13,280 nucleotides of DNA from JBLHGU01 sp047615875. GTDB taxonomy: Bacteria > Pseudomonadota > Gammaproteobacteria > Arenicellales > CAJQKF01. Every line of letters begins with the position of its first letter. Position 1 is the stretch's first letter. Positions 1-7,492 of the stretch are shown piece by piece. The notes below the pieces were generated by a model. The model did not search any database, was not told where the DNA came from, and saw only the letters and a program-made list of their open reading frames with translations. The stretch is taken from assembly GCA_047615875.1 (NCBI GenBank), contig JBLHGU010000134.1, positions 1 through 13,280 of the forward strand, in the 5' to 3' direction. Position numbers and translations under genes: made by a program.

Positions 1-307
1 GACCCATTTGATGCAACATATCTACGGTATTCGATGTCCAGGGTAAAGCTCGACAATCCATGAAGCCTTTGTAATAAGCTAGCTTGATATTCAAATCGCC
101 TATTTTGGCGGCTTCCAGAAACATCTGACTTTGAATATGGGTGGCACGATCCCATACAGACTCACGACTGGCAGTGGCATCCAAGGCGAACAACAGGCGT
201 CCATTACCACCCTGTTGAGTTGGTGCGAGCGCTTTGGCCTTGTTTAGAAAAGCACTAATCTCGCCTCGCGAGGACGCATTTGTGAGAGATTTATCGCGGC
301 TGCCCAT
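1..307 (-). CDS. VWA-domain-like protein, N-terminal part (cut by window edge)
   Basis: This is the first 102 codons of a gene that runs off the left edge of the window. The start is the ATG at 307-305, preceded by GGAGGG at good spacing. That Shine-Dalgarno lies in the last codons of pepN, and pepN's TAG (312-310) is only two bases from this ATG, so the two are probably translated together. The product begins with a polar segment, then GRLLFALDATASRESVWDRA, the metal-site style motif (D-A-T-x-S) that opens a von Willebrand factor A-like fold. It continues with FLEAAKIGDLNIKLAYYKGF. I recognise a bacterial family usually annotated only as VWA domain-containing protein. It has no signal peptide, so a cytoplasmic location is expected. 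The specific role is unknown. The VWA assignment is fairly sure, although the C-terminal half cannot be seen. Confidence 0.75.
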   Translation of the reverse strand, partial: MGSRDKSLTNASSRGEISAFLNKAKALAPTQQGGNGRLLFALDATASRESVWDRATHIQSQMFLEAAKIGDLNIKLAYYKGFMDCRALPWTSNTVDMLHQMG

Positions 308-309
308 GG

Positions 310-2946
310 CTAACCCTCCAGGCACCTGCCGACAATCTCGGCGACATCTTTGGATAGATCCGAGTGTTGATCTATAGCTTGTAATTCGCGCCGCATATTA
401 CTCCGCCAGGGTTCGGCATAACGTCGCCACTGTTGCAGGGCACCTATCAATCGCGCAGCAATCTGTGGATTTCGTTTATCTAGCTCTAACACCTGATCAC
501 GCAGGAAGGCATAACCCGAACCGTCGATCTTGTGAAATTGAACCGGATTGGCATGGCTGAAAGCTCCGATCAGCGCACGAACTTTATTCGGATTAGTCTC
601 ATTATAGGCTTCGTGCTTTTGCAATTGCCGAATAAAAGACAAATTGCCAAGCACTGGTGAGGCGGCCTGTAGACGCAACCATTTATCCACAACTAAAGAA
701 TGTTGTTGCCAGCTCTGGTAAAAATCTTTAAGCAATTCGGTTGCCAAATTAGCGCCAAAATGACTCAGAACAGAAATAGCAGCCAGTCTGTCTGTCATAT
801 TATCTGCCGACCGATATTGTTGCTGACACAGTTCCTCATAGCCCTCTACATTGCCTGCTCCCAGTAAAAACAGTAGACGATTCTTGAGTGCTCTAGTGCC
901 TTTCTGTTGATGGTCAATTTGATAAGGTTCTGTCGGTAGAAGCTGTCGGTATTTTCGCTGAATGTCGGTTGCAAACTCCCCTGCAAGGCGAGCATAAAGT
1001 TCTGTTGTAACCCGCGCAATAGCCAATGGATTGATTGGGGTGGAGGCTTCGGCAACAATGCTCTGGCCTGGCAGACCTAATGCATAGGCCTGAAATGCGC
1101 CGTCGGTAATATCGCTGTTTAATAAGGTTCCCCAAGCGGCAATAAATTCATTACTGAATACTGGTTCGTCGTTTACCGCCATGGCATTTATACCGTTAAC
1201 CATTTGACTCAAGGCAAGTCGTTGTCCGCTGTCCCAGCGATTAAATGGATCATCGTCGTGGGCCATCAAAATGCCCAACTGTTGGTCTGTCAGGCCGGGA
1301 TCAAGTTTTATGGGCGCAGAGAACCCGCGTAACATGGATAACACCGGTTGCTCATCAACATCCTGTAAAACAAACTGTTGATTTGATTCGGTTAATTCCA
1401 GTACGTGCTCATGTACAGAGTCTGTGTGTTCTGGCATGCGACTCTTTAAGGGCGTACCGGCATTACTGAATAAGGCGGTCCGAATGGGAATATGAAACGG
1501 GTTCTTATTGGATTGATCTGGTGTATCTGGGCAATTCTGTTGCATGGATATCGTGCAGTTTCGGCTTTCCAGATCGTAGTCCATTGTGACTGAAACTTCC
1601 GGTGTGCCGGCTTGTTTATACCAGAGTTTGAAATGACCGAAATCTCGATTGTTGGCAGCTTCGTGAGCAGCTACGAAATCATCTGTAGTTACGGCCTGCC
1701 CATCGTGGCGATCAAAATACACATCGCAACCACGTCGGAATCCCTCTTCACCTTCTAGTTGGTGCAACATGCGCACCACTTCTGCGCCCTTGTTGTAGAT
1801 AGTTACGGTGTAAAAATTATTTATTTCAAGATAAGACTCTGGCCTTACTGCATGAGCCATAGGACCAGCATCTTCTGGAAACTGTGCGGCTCTCAGAACG
1901 TTTACATCTTCAATGCGCTTGACTCCCCTGGAGCCCATATCAGCACTGAATTCCTGATCACGGAAAACGGTGAAGCCTTCTTTCAGGCTCAATTGAAACC
2001 AGTCGCGGCAGGTAACTCGATTGCCAGACCAGTTATGAAAATATTCATGGCCAATAACACTTTCTATACCATCGAAATCGCTATCGGTCGCGGTTTCGGG
2101 TCGGGCCAAAACATACTTCGAGTTAAAAATATTCAGACCTTTGTTCTCCATGGCACCCATATTAAAATCGTCCACCACAACGATCATGAAAGTATCCAGA
2201 TCGTATTCTCTGCCGTAGACCTTCTCATCCCAGAGCATAGAGTTAATTAGCGACTCCATGGCATGGTCGCACTGATCCATGTTGTGATGCTCAGCATAAA
2301 TCTGCAGGGTAACTTTGCGTCCACTACAGGTAGTGAAATGGTCTTCGAGACAACCGAGATCTCCGGCTACCAGGGCAAATAGATAGCTGGGTTTTGGCCA
2401 GGGATCATGCCAGGTGGTCTGGTGACGGCCATCATCCAGTTCGCTGCGCTCAATACAATCGCCATTGCTCAGCAGAATTGGGCAGTCTTTTTTATCGGCT
2501 CTGATAGTTACGGTAAAGGAAGATAAAACGTCCGGTCGATCAATAAACCAGGTGATACGACGAAAACCTTCGGGTTCGCATTGGGTGCAAAAATTGCCAC
2601 TTGATCGATATAGTCCGTTCAATTCTGTATTGGCTTCAGGATTTATTTCAGTAATCGTTGTAAGCCTGAAAGTATCCGGGCTGTGCAAAATTGTCAGCTG
2701 ACTTTCTGTTACCACATACTGGTTTTCTGATAATGCCTGGTTGTCTACTCTTACTTCGATTAGTTTGAGATTGTCCCCATCGAGGATTAGATCAGCCGCG
2801 CCAGTGTGCCTTCGCACATCTATATGGCTGGTTACCAGGGTTCGGGTTGGATGTAGCTCAACTTCCAGAGTAACCGTTGGAATTTTAAAGTCTGGTTGGC
2901 GATAATCGGCCAGCCGGATAGTTTCGTGACGATTTACTTCAGACAT
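310..2946 (-). CDS. pepN: Aminopeptidase N (M1 family zinc metallopeptidase)
   Basis: A cytoplasmic broad-specificity aminopeptidase that removes N-terminal residues from peptides in the last steps of protein turnover. At 878 residues it matches the length of Escherichia coli PepN. The exopeptidase motif GAMENKGLN is at residues 264-272. The zinc motif HEYFHNW begins at 300, giving ligands His300, His304 and Glu323 (inside SLKEG) and catalytic Glu301. Tyr384 in TIYNKGAE matches the transition-state tyrosine. The N-terminal beta domain, thermolysin-like domain, and C-terminal Ig-like and helical parts all appear present without frame breaks. The ATG at 2946 overlaps the end of the upstream amidotransferase gene by eight bases (ATGTCTGA), so translation is probably coupled. 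The ribosome site lies inside that gene (AAGG). It is the third gene of a four-gene minus-strand unit. The identification is secure. Confidence 0.97.
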   Translation of the reverse strand: MSEVNRHETIRLADYRQPDFKIPTVTLEVELHPTRTLVTSHIDVRRHTGAADLILDGDNLKLIEVRVDNQALSENQYVVTESQLTILHSPDTFRLTTITEINPEANTELNGLYRSSGNFCTQCEPEGFRRITWFIDRPDVLSSFTVTIRADKKDCPILLSNGDCIERSELDDGRHQTTWHDPWPKPSYLFALVAGDLGCLEDHFTTCSGRKVTLQIYAEHHNMDQCDHAMESLINSMLWDEKVYGREYDLDTFMIVVVDDFNMGAMENKGLNIFNSKYVLARPETATDSDFDGIESVIGHEYFHNWSGNRVTCRDWFQLSLKEGFTVFRDQEFSADMGSRGVKRIEDVNVLRAAQFPEDAGPMAHAVRPESYLEINNFYTVTIYNKGAEVVRMLHQLEGEEGFRRGCDVYFDRHDGQAVTTDDFVAAHEAANNRDFGHFKLWYKQAGTPEVSVTMDYDLESRNCTISMQQNCPDTPDQSNKNPFHIPIRTALFSNAGTPLKSRMPEHTDSVHEHVLELTESNQQFVLQDVDEQPVLSMLRGFSAPIKLDPGLTDQQLGILMAHDDDPFNRWDSGQRLALSQMVNGINAMAVNDEPVFSNEFIAAWGTLLNSDITDGAFQAYALGLPGQSIVAEASTPINPLAIARVTTELYARLAGEFATDIQRKYRQLLPTEPYQIDHQQKGTRALKNRLLFLLGAGNVEGYEELCQQQYRSADNMTDRLAAISVLSHFGANLATELLKDFYQSWQQHSLVVDKWLRLQAASPVLGNLSFIRQLQKHEAYNETNPNKVRALIGAFSHANPVQFHKIDGSGYAFLRDQVLELDKRNPQIAARLIGALQQWRRYAEPWRSNMRRELQAIDQHSDLSKDVAEIVGRCLEG

Positions 2947-3688
2947 GCATTGCGCCTTTTGATAATTGATTTGAGTTTTGATGAGCGGCTTTGAGCCATT
3001 CTTCTAATAAGTTGCCAGTCCATTTTTCCATGCTTTTTTCAAACACCTGGGCGTCACGAAACTGACGCTCTACGCTGTGAGCCCCATACAGATTTTGCTG
3101 ATATCCCGCCTCCTCAAACCAGTCTATGGCGACCTCTGGCACTACCTCCGGGTGGAACTGCAGGCCGACTATCCAGGGCTTGTAATAATAGCCCTGGGTT
3201 GGAAATCGCAGTCCTTTAGCAAATAGTGTGCAATCTTTAGGTAGCTCGTAGCCCTCGTTGTGCCATTCGAAAACGTACAAGGGATGGCTTAAATAGGCTG
3301 TTTCTTCTACTGGGTCGATGCGTGTATAGCCGTTTTCAAGGACGACATCCGGCGCATGCTGCACTTCTGTCCCAAGGGCACGAGCGAGAAATTGACTGCC
3401 CAGGCAAAGTCCCAGATAGGGGCGCTCTGCGGCAATCCAGCGACTGATCCACGCTTGCTCACTGATTACATCTGCGCTTTTATCATTAACGCTGTGCGCA
3501 CCACCATAAACGACTACTGCGAACAGGTCATCTAAAGAGTCCGGTAATTTCTCGCCAATTACAGGATTCACCCAGCGTAGTCGATAGCCTTGTGCGATAA
3601 GCATTCTGGATACGCGATCAGCCCGTTGGGAGCCATGATAAATCAACAGAATCTCCTGACCCTGCGCAGGATTTGCAGCGAGATCCAC
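2939..3688 (-). CDS. Class I glutamine amidotransferase-like protein (GATase1)
   Basis: A 249-residue stand-alone protein with the class I glutamine amidotransferase fold, of the type related to the amidotransferase half of GMP synthase. The nucleophile elbow LGLCLGSQ places the catalytic cysteine at Cys95. LQFHPEV supplies His179 and Glu181, completing the Cys-His-Glu triad, and VVYGGAHSVND (about residues 59-69) resembles the oxyanion strand. These residues predict glutamine hydrolysis or a related gamma-glutamyl cleavage, but no synthetase partner is encoded nearby, so the acceptor or true substrate is unknown. The start is a GTG (3688-3686) that shares one base with the TAG of the upstream small membrane protein (TAGTG). 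The 3' end overlaps pepN by eight bases. Both overlaps point to a translationally coupled operon. It is not guaA, because the ATP-pyrophosphatase domain is absent. Confidence 0.88.
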   Translation of the reverse strand: MDLAANPAQGQEILLIYHGSQRADRVSRMLIAQGYRLRWVNPVIGEKLPDSLDDLFAVVVYGGAHSVNDKSADVISEQAWISRWIAAERPYLGLCLGSQFLARALGTEVQHAPDVVLENGYTRIDPVEETAYLSHPLYVFEWHNEGYELPKDCTLFAKGLRFPTQGYYYKPWIVGLQFHPEVVPEVAIDWFEEAGYQQNLYGAHSVERQFRDAQVFEKSMEKWTGNLLEEWLKAAHQNSNQLSKGAMHV

Positions 3689-3867
3689 TAAACTAGCGCT
3701 ATCAGTAAAATTACAAACAGTATGACCAGGCCAACAGGTATTAATACCGCCGGCCAGTCTTTTTCAGACTCTTCGCTGCGCCGCAGCGTCTCCTTGATGC
3801 CGGGAAACATAAAAAGCGCAAGACCGCCGCCGATCAGTAGAAGAATAATTTGTTGCCAGGTTTCCAA
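3688..3867 (-). CDS. Small two-helix inner-membrane protein (59 aa)
   Basis: A short gene, easily missed because it is below usual length cut-offs and starts with TTG. Reading from the TTG at 3867-3865 gives 59 residues beginning METWQQIILL, with a first membrane helix at about residues 5-21. A charged loop follows (KETLRRSEESEKDWP, about 26-39), then a second very hydrophobic helix at about 41-58 ending ALV. AAAGG lies seven bases upstream of the TTG, a usable ribosome site. The TAG stop overlaps the GTG of the amidotransferase gene by one base, a strong sign that the frame is really translated. The protein should sit in the inner membrane with the charged loop probably in the cytoplasm. The function is unknown. 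Its position as first gene of the unit suggests it was kept with the amidotransferase. Confidence 0.72.
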   Translation of the reverse strand: METWQQIILLLIGGGLALFMFPGIKETLRRSEESEKDWPAVLIPVGLVILFVILLIALV

Positions 3868-4251
3868 TGGGTAGCCTTTATGTATGTTGTCTGATGCAGT
3901 GGTGGATTTTACTTGAAGTCGAAAATATCTGGATGACGACTTGTAGAGATTTTAAATCTGGAAAATTAAGATACAACACTCGTGATTCTATAGCCTAAGG
4001 ATGAACTATCAATCATTTAAATTATAAGTAATTGAAAAATATATAAAACTATCAAAACCCGGCTGGTGATTCTTGCTTCGCCAGCTGTAGTATGGAATTT
4101 GTCCAGATCGATAGCTAACTTATACACAGGCTCTACAAGATTGGTAATTTTAATATTGCCTGTTAAGACCCCAGAAAAGGTGTAGCATTGATGCGTGGAA
4201 ATCCGAAATTAATCGGTACCACCTAAATCCACTCGACCTACAGGAGGCCAT
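3868..4251. other. Gene-free divergent intergenic region
   Basis: These 384 bases separate the minus-strand pepN unit from the plus-strand ydcH-family gene. The region is AT-rich in the middle. It must hold the promoters of both sides: possible elements are a minus-strand TATAAT at 4026-4021 and a plus-strand TTGTCC-N16-TATACA at 4099-4126. An imperfect inverted repeat (GCTGGTGA at 4062-4069 with TCGCCAGC at 4078-4085, one G-T pair) lies between them and has no T-run in either direction. I find no convincing open frame or RNA gene. Confidence 0.6.
4099..4126 (+). promoter_or_regulatory. Possible sigma-70 promoter for ydcH-family gene
   Basis: TTGTCC (4099-4104) and TATACA (4121-4126) are spaced by 16 bases. 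Each matches four of six consensus positions. Use of this promoter would give a leader of about 120 bases before the ATG at 4252. The call rests on pattern only and is weak. Confidence 0.3.
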
Positions 4252-4452
4252 ATGACAGAAGCATCTTCATCTTCATCTGAGTTGGAACATAAACTCGGTA
4301 CTCTAATGAAAAAGCATGAGGACCTGGGAGTAAAGTTAAACGGTTTGGAGAGAGATCCCTTAGTGGATCACCTGCAAATCCAGAAATTAAAAAAGCAAAA
4401 ATTACATTTAAAAGATACGATTAGTTCAGTACAACGACAATTACATTCCTGA
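4252..4452 (+). CDS. YdcH family (DUF465) small coiled-coil protein
   Basis: A 66-residue cytoplasmic protein of the YdcH/DUF465 family. After a serine-rich start (SSSSS at 5-9), it has the family pattern of a helical segment KHEDLGVKLNGLE (21-33), a short acidic link, and the conserved LKKQKLHLKDTI (46-57). Together these predict an antiparallel helical hairpin or coiled coil. The family's biochemical role is not established. The start is well supported by AGGAGG four bases before the ATG. The gene stands alone, divergent from the pepN unit and convergent with ahcY, and ends at the strong bidirectional terminator at 4484-4511. The family assignment is confident. Confidence 0.9.
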   Translation: MTEASSSSSELEHKLGTLMKKHEDLGVKLNGLERDPLVDHLQIQKLKKQKLHLKDTISSVQRQLHS

Positions 4453-4483
4453 CGAGGATCTGAAATCTACTAGTTTTTAAATA

Positions 4484-4511
4484 AAAAAGGCGCCCTGGGG
4501 GGCGCCTTTTT
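4484..4511. terminator. Bidirectional Rho-independent terminator (ydcH / ahcY)
   Basis: A perfect 12-bp stem (4484-4495 with 4500-4511; core GGCGCCC/GGGCGCC) closed by a TGGG loop and flanked by an A-run on the left and a T-run on the right. It works in either direction. It lies 31 bases after the ydcH-family stop and 24 bases after the ahcY stop, so it should end both converging transcripts. Confidence 0.93.
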
Positions 4512-4535
4512 CAGACCTATTACCAGTACATGCTA

Positions 4536-5957
4536 TTAATAGCGGTAGTGCTCTGGTTTGTAGGGTCCATCAGGGGATACACCGATATAACCGGCCTGTT
4601 CATCTGACAATCTGGTCAAATTAACACCGATTTTGCCGAGGTGCAGTCTTGCGACTTCCTCGTCCAGCTTCTTCGGCAGTATGTAAACCTGGTTTTCATA
4701 GTCCTCACCACGGACCCATAGCTCAATCTGGGCCAGGGTCTGGTTGGTGAAAGAGTTGGACATTACAAAGCTCGGATGACCGGTAGCGCAACCCAGGTTA
4801 ACCAATCGACCCTCAGCCAGCAGAATAATGCGTTTGCCGTCTGGGAAGATAATGTGGTCTACCTGTGGTTTGATATTTTCCCACTCGTACTTTTTCAAGC
4901 CAGCTACATCAATTTCGTTATCGAAGTGGCCAATGTTGCAGACGATGGACTGGTCCTTCATGCGCGACATTTGATCACTTGAAATGACATTGAAGTTGCC
5001 AGTGGCGGTAACAAAAATATCTACCTGATCACAAACAGTTTCCAGTTCAACTACACGGAAACCTTCCATTGCGGCCTGTAGGGCGCAAATCGGATCGATT
5101 TCTGTGACCCAAACTGTAGCACCCAGACCACGCAGTGACTGTGCACAACCTTTACCAACGTCACCATAACCCAGAACCAGAGCAATCTTGCCAGCGATCA
5201 TGACATCGGTGGCACGCTTGATACCATCTACCAAAGATTCACGGCAGCCATACAGATTGTCGAATTTAGACTTGGTAACGGAGTCATTTACATTGATTGC
5301 AGGGAAGGGTAGGTCTCCACGTTCGTGCATTTGATACAAACGATGCACACCGGTGGTGGTTTCTTCAGTTACACCCTGGATGTTTTTCAGAACATTGGAA
5401 TACCAGCCAGGCTGGTCCGCAACGCGCTGCCGAATCTGACTGAACAGAACGGTTTCTTCTTCGCTGGTGGGATTATCCAGAACACTTAAATCACTTTCCG
5501 CTTTGGCACCGAGAATGATCAACATAGTGGCATCGCCACCGTCGTCGAGAATCATATTTGGTGTGCCGCCATCGGACCATTCCATGATCTTGTGTGCGTA
5601 CTCCCAGTACTGCTCAAGACTTTCGCCTTTAAATGCATATACCGGGGTGCCAGCTACAGCAATGGCAGCAGCAGCGTGGTCCTGGGTGGAAAAAATATTA
5701 CAGGATGCCCAGCGTACGTCGGCACCCAGACTGGTCAAAGTTTCGATCAGTACAGCTGTCTGAATGGTCATATGCAGACTGCCGGCAACTCGTGCCCCTT
5801 TGAGCGGCTGCTCATCGGCGTACTTCTTACGTAATGCCATTAAACCAGGCATTTCGGTTTCGGCGATCTGAATTTCCTTGCGGCCCCAATCGGCCAGGTT
5901 GATATCGGCAACCAGGTGATCGGCTTGATCCTGGAAAGAGGTTGCTACATTGCTCAT
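4536..5957 (-). CDS. ahcY: Adenosylhomocysteinase (S-adenosyl-L-homocysteine hydrolase)
   Basis: Cytoplasmic NAD-dependent enzyme that splits S-adenosylhomocysteine into adenosine and homocysteine, relieving product inhibition of methyltransferases. At 473 residues it has the length of the bacterial long form. Visible signatures are SCNIFSTQDHAAAAIA (residues 85-100), the active-site stretch NDSVTKSKFDN (224-234, with Lys229), the NAD-binding loop GYGDVGKG (263-270) and the conserved C-terminal tail KPEHYRY (467-473), which reaches into the neighbouring subunit's cofactor site. The ATG at 5957 follows GAGGA at normal spacing. The gene lies 187 bases downstream of metK on the same strand but has its own promoter (6079-6107) and an SAH riboswitch leader (5982-6051), so it should respond to its own substrate. 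A bidirectional terminator follows. Confidence 0.98.
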   Translation of the reverse strand: MSNVATSFQDQADHLVADINLADWGRKEIQIAETEMPGLMALRKKYADEQPLKGARVAGSLHMTIQTAVLIETLTSLGADVRWASCNIFSTQDHAAAAIAVAGTPVYAFKGESLEQYWEYAHKIMEWSDGGTPNMILDDGGDATMLIILGAKAESDLSVLDNPTSEEETVLFSQIRQRVADQPGWYSNVLKNIQGVTEETTTGVHRLYQMHERGDLPFPAINVNDSVTKSKFDNLYGCRESLVDGIKRATDVMIAGKIALVLGYGDVGKGCAQSLRGLGATVWVTEIDPICALQAAMEGFRVVELETVCDQVDIFVTATGNFNVISSDQMSRMKDQSIVCNIGHFDNEIDVAGLKKYEWENIKPQVDHIIFPDGKRIILLAEGRLVNLGCATGHPSFVMSNSFTNQTLAQIELWVRGEDYENQVYILPKKLDEEVARLHLGKIGVNLTRLSDEQAGYIGVSPDGPYKPEHYRY

Positions 5958-5981
5958 GATGATTTCCTCATATAAGAAATG

Positions 5982-6051
5982 TAAGCGCGGTTGAATAAAT
6001 AGGGTATCTGCCCCGAGCCTGGCGGTAAAACCGTCGCAACGCTTCTCGGAT
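5982..6051 (-). ncRNA. SAH riboswitch in the ahcY leader
   Basis: The leader read on the minus strand matches the S-adenosylhomocysteine riboswitch. P1 pairs CCGAG (6049-6045) with CTCGG (6017-6013). An internal hairpin pairs CGGT with ACCG around a short T-rich loop (about 6032-6022), followed by the conserved CCAGGCTCGG. The pseudoknot pairs AAGCG (6044-6040) with CGCTT (5987-5983), and GTTG with CAAC next to it. Compared with the usual GAGCG/CGCTC, this copy has AAGCG/CGCTT, a compensated change that supports real pairing. The element ends about 14 bases before the ahcY ribosome site. This class turns ahcY on when SAH accumulates. It was identified from memory of the family and not by a covariance search. 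Confidence 0.88.
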
Positions 6052-6078
6052 AGATGGCCGCCTAATGCGGGCGGCTAT

Positions 6079-6107
6079 ATTATAGATGAATCAGTTTATT
6101 CAGTGAA
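6079..6107 (-). promoter_or_regulatory. Sigma-70 promoter for the ahcY riboswitch transcript
   Basis: On the minus strand, TTCACT (6107-6102) is followed after exactly 17 bases by a perfect TATAAT (6084-6079). Transcription would start near 6072, about 20 bases before the SAH riboswitch. A GCCGCC/GGCGGC inverted repeat (6057-6075) overlaps the likely start site. It lacks a T-run, so I do not call it a terminator. Confidence 0.65.
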
Positions 6108-6128
6108 TATCCTTTTTCCAGAATCAAC

Positions 6129-6144
6129 CTTACTAATTAGTAAG
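6129..6144. repeat. 16-bp perfect palindrome between metK and ahcY
   Basis: CTTACTAATTAGTAAG reads the same on both strands. It touches the metK stop codon and is centred about 65 bases upstream of the predicted ahcY start site. Its size and position would fit an operator for a dimeric regulator, but no regulator is identified. There is no T-run beside it on the minus strand, which argues against a terminator. Confidence 0.5.
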
Positions 6145-7311
6145 TTAAATTCCAGCATCGGCACGCATTGCGTCGGCTTTATCAGTATGTTCCCAGGTGA
6201 ATTCAGGCTCAGTTCGACCAAAATGACCATAGGCTGCACTATTTCTATAAATCGGGCGTAACAGGTCCAGATTTTGAATAATCGCCTTGGGGCGCAAGTC
6301 GAAGTGTTCGCGAATCAGATCCTCAATGCGCTCCTCGGCAACAACATTGGTGCCAAAGGTGTTGACCATTAAAGAAACTGGTTGCGATACACCAATGGCA
6401 TAAGCCACCTGTACTTCGCAGCGATCAGCAAGACCTGCTGCCACAACGTTTTTTGCCACGTGGCGTAACGCATAGGCCGCAGAACGATCTACTTTGGAAG
6501 GGTCCTTGCCGGAAAATGCACCGCCACCATGATGAGCAGAGCCACCATAGGTATCAACGATAATTTTACGGCCGGTTAATCCACAGTCGCCAACTGGTCC
6601 GCCAATAACAAAACGTCCGGTCGGATTCACCAGATATTTGGTATCTGCGTTAATCATGCTAGCCGGAATAATTGGCTTGATGATTTCCTCGATAACCGCT
6701 TCGACCAATGCGCTGTGTTCGATATCGGGATCATGTTGTGTAGAAAGTACCACTGTATCCACAGAAGCCGGCTTACCATCGACATAACGTACAGATACCT
6801 GGGATTTCGCATCCGGTCGCAGCCACGATAGTGCACCTGATTTGCGAACTTCAGACTGACGTTTTACCAGGCGGTGGGAATAGGTGATGGGGAATGGCAT
6901 CAAAACGTCGGTTTCATTGCAAGCATAGCCAAACATCAGGCCTTGATCTCCAGCACCCTGATCAAGATCTACACCCTCGCCCTCGTTAACTCCCTGGGCA
7001 ATATCCGAAGATTGTTTGTCCAGGGATGTGATTACCGCGCAACTGTTGTAGTCGAAGCCCATCTCGGAGGAGTCGTAACCGATTTCTTTAACGGTTTGAC
7101 GAATGGCCTCGTTACAGTCAATCTGGCCTTTGGTGGTGATTTCACCGCATATCACTACCATGCCAGTGGTGATCATTGTTTCACAGGCAACCCGGGAATT
7201 GGGGTCCTGTGCCAGTAGATTGTCCAGCACGGTATCAGAAATTTGATCTGCTACCTTGTCGGGATGGCCTTCCGAGACAGATTCGGATGTAAAGATAAAG
7301 TCTCTAGACAT
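6145..7311 (-). CDS. metK: S-adenosylmethionine synthase (methionine adenosyltransferase)
   Basis: Cytoplasmic enzyme making S-adenosylmethionine from methionine and ATP, normally a tetramer needing magnesium and potassium. The 388 residues fit the family. Motifs seen are FTSESVSEGHPDK (7-19, with the ATP-binding His16), the signature GAGDQGLMFGYA (119-130), and the phosphate loop GGGAFSGKDPSKVDRS (262-277). The ATG at 7311 has AGGAG four bases upstream. It lies upstream of ahcY on the same strand, so the enzymes at both ends of the methyl cycle are side by side. The two do not form one simple transcript, because ahcY has its own promoter and riboswitch. The leader is short and AT-rich, and I see no SAM riboswitch in it. 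metK is divergent from the ECF sigma gene. Confidence 0.98.
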   Translation of the reverse strand: MSRDFIFTSESVSEGHPDKVADQISDTVLDNLLAQDPNSRVACETMITTGMVVICGEITTKGQIDCNEAIRQTVKEIGYDSSEMGFDYNSCAVITSLDKQSSDIAQGVNEGEGVDLDQGAGDQGLMFGYACNETDVLMPFPITYSHRLVKRQSEVRKSGALSWLRPDAKSQVSVRYVDGKPASVDTVVLSTQHDPDIEHSALVEAVIEEIIKPIIPASMINADTKYLVNPTGRFVIGGPVGDCGLTGRKIIVDTYGGSAHHGGGAFSGKDPSKVDRSAAYALRHVAKNVVAAGLADRCEVQVAYAIGVSQPVSLMVNTFGTNVVAEERIEDLIREHFDLRPKAIIQNLDLLRPIYRNSAAYGHFGRTEPEFTWEHTDKADAMRADAGI

Positions 7312-7367
7312 TAGCTCCTCGCTAAATTGATATGTTGTGAATTAAATTTATAACGTGCAAACAGAAA

Positions 7368-7396
7368 ATTATATCAGAGTGATTTTATCAAGTCAT
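7368..7396 (-). promoter_or_regulatory. Possible sigma-70 promoter for metK
   Basis: On the minus strand, ATGACT (7396-7391) is followed after 17 bases by a perfect TATAAT (7373-7368), inside a very AT-rich stretch. This would give a leader of about 50 bases before the metK start. The -35 box is a partial match, and the AT-richness makes chance TATAAT matches likely. Confidence 0.45.
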
Positions 7397-7450
7397 ATAT
7401 TATATATTTTCTATTTAAACCCTAAACTTTGTAAAAAAACGCAAGTTGAT

Positions 7451-7478
7451 GGAATAAAGTTGCCATGTGACTCGTCTA
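7451..7478 (+). promoter_or_regulatory. ECF-type promoter upstream of the sigma factor gene
   Basis: GGAATA (7451-7456) and CGTCTA (7473-7478) are separated by 16 bases. A GGAA-type -35 with a CGTC-type -10 is the general form recognised by ECF sigma factors, which commonly activate their own genes. The start site would fall near 7485, only about eight bases before the first possible ATG (7493) and about 35 before the second (7520). I saw no second good copy of the pair in the window's intergenic regions. Confidence 0.62.
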
Positions 7479-7492
7479 CACTATATTGATTA

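Noticed and set aside
1759..2250. 163-codon open frame on the plus strand
   Set aside because: It lies wholly inside pepN on the opposite strand, opposite the catalytic motifs, with no ribosome site or recognisable protein. It is a shadow of pepN.
4062..4085. Inverted repeat in the divergent region as a terminator or small RNA
   Set aside because: The stem is imperfect, no T-run follows in either direction, and neither flanking gene ends here.
6057..6075. GCCGCC/GGCGGC hairpin as a metK terminator
   Set aside because: There is no T-run on the minus-strand side, and the hairpin overlaps the predicted ahcY transcription start. It may just be leader structure.
7312..7492. SAM riboswitch before metK
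   Set aside because: The spacer is AT-rich and I could not build the paired core of any SAM riboswitch class known to me.
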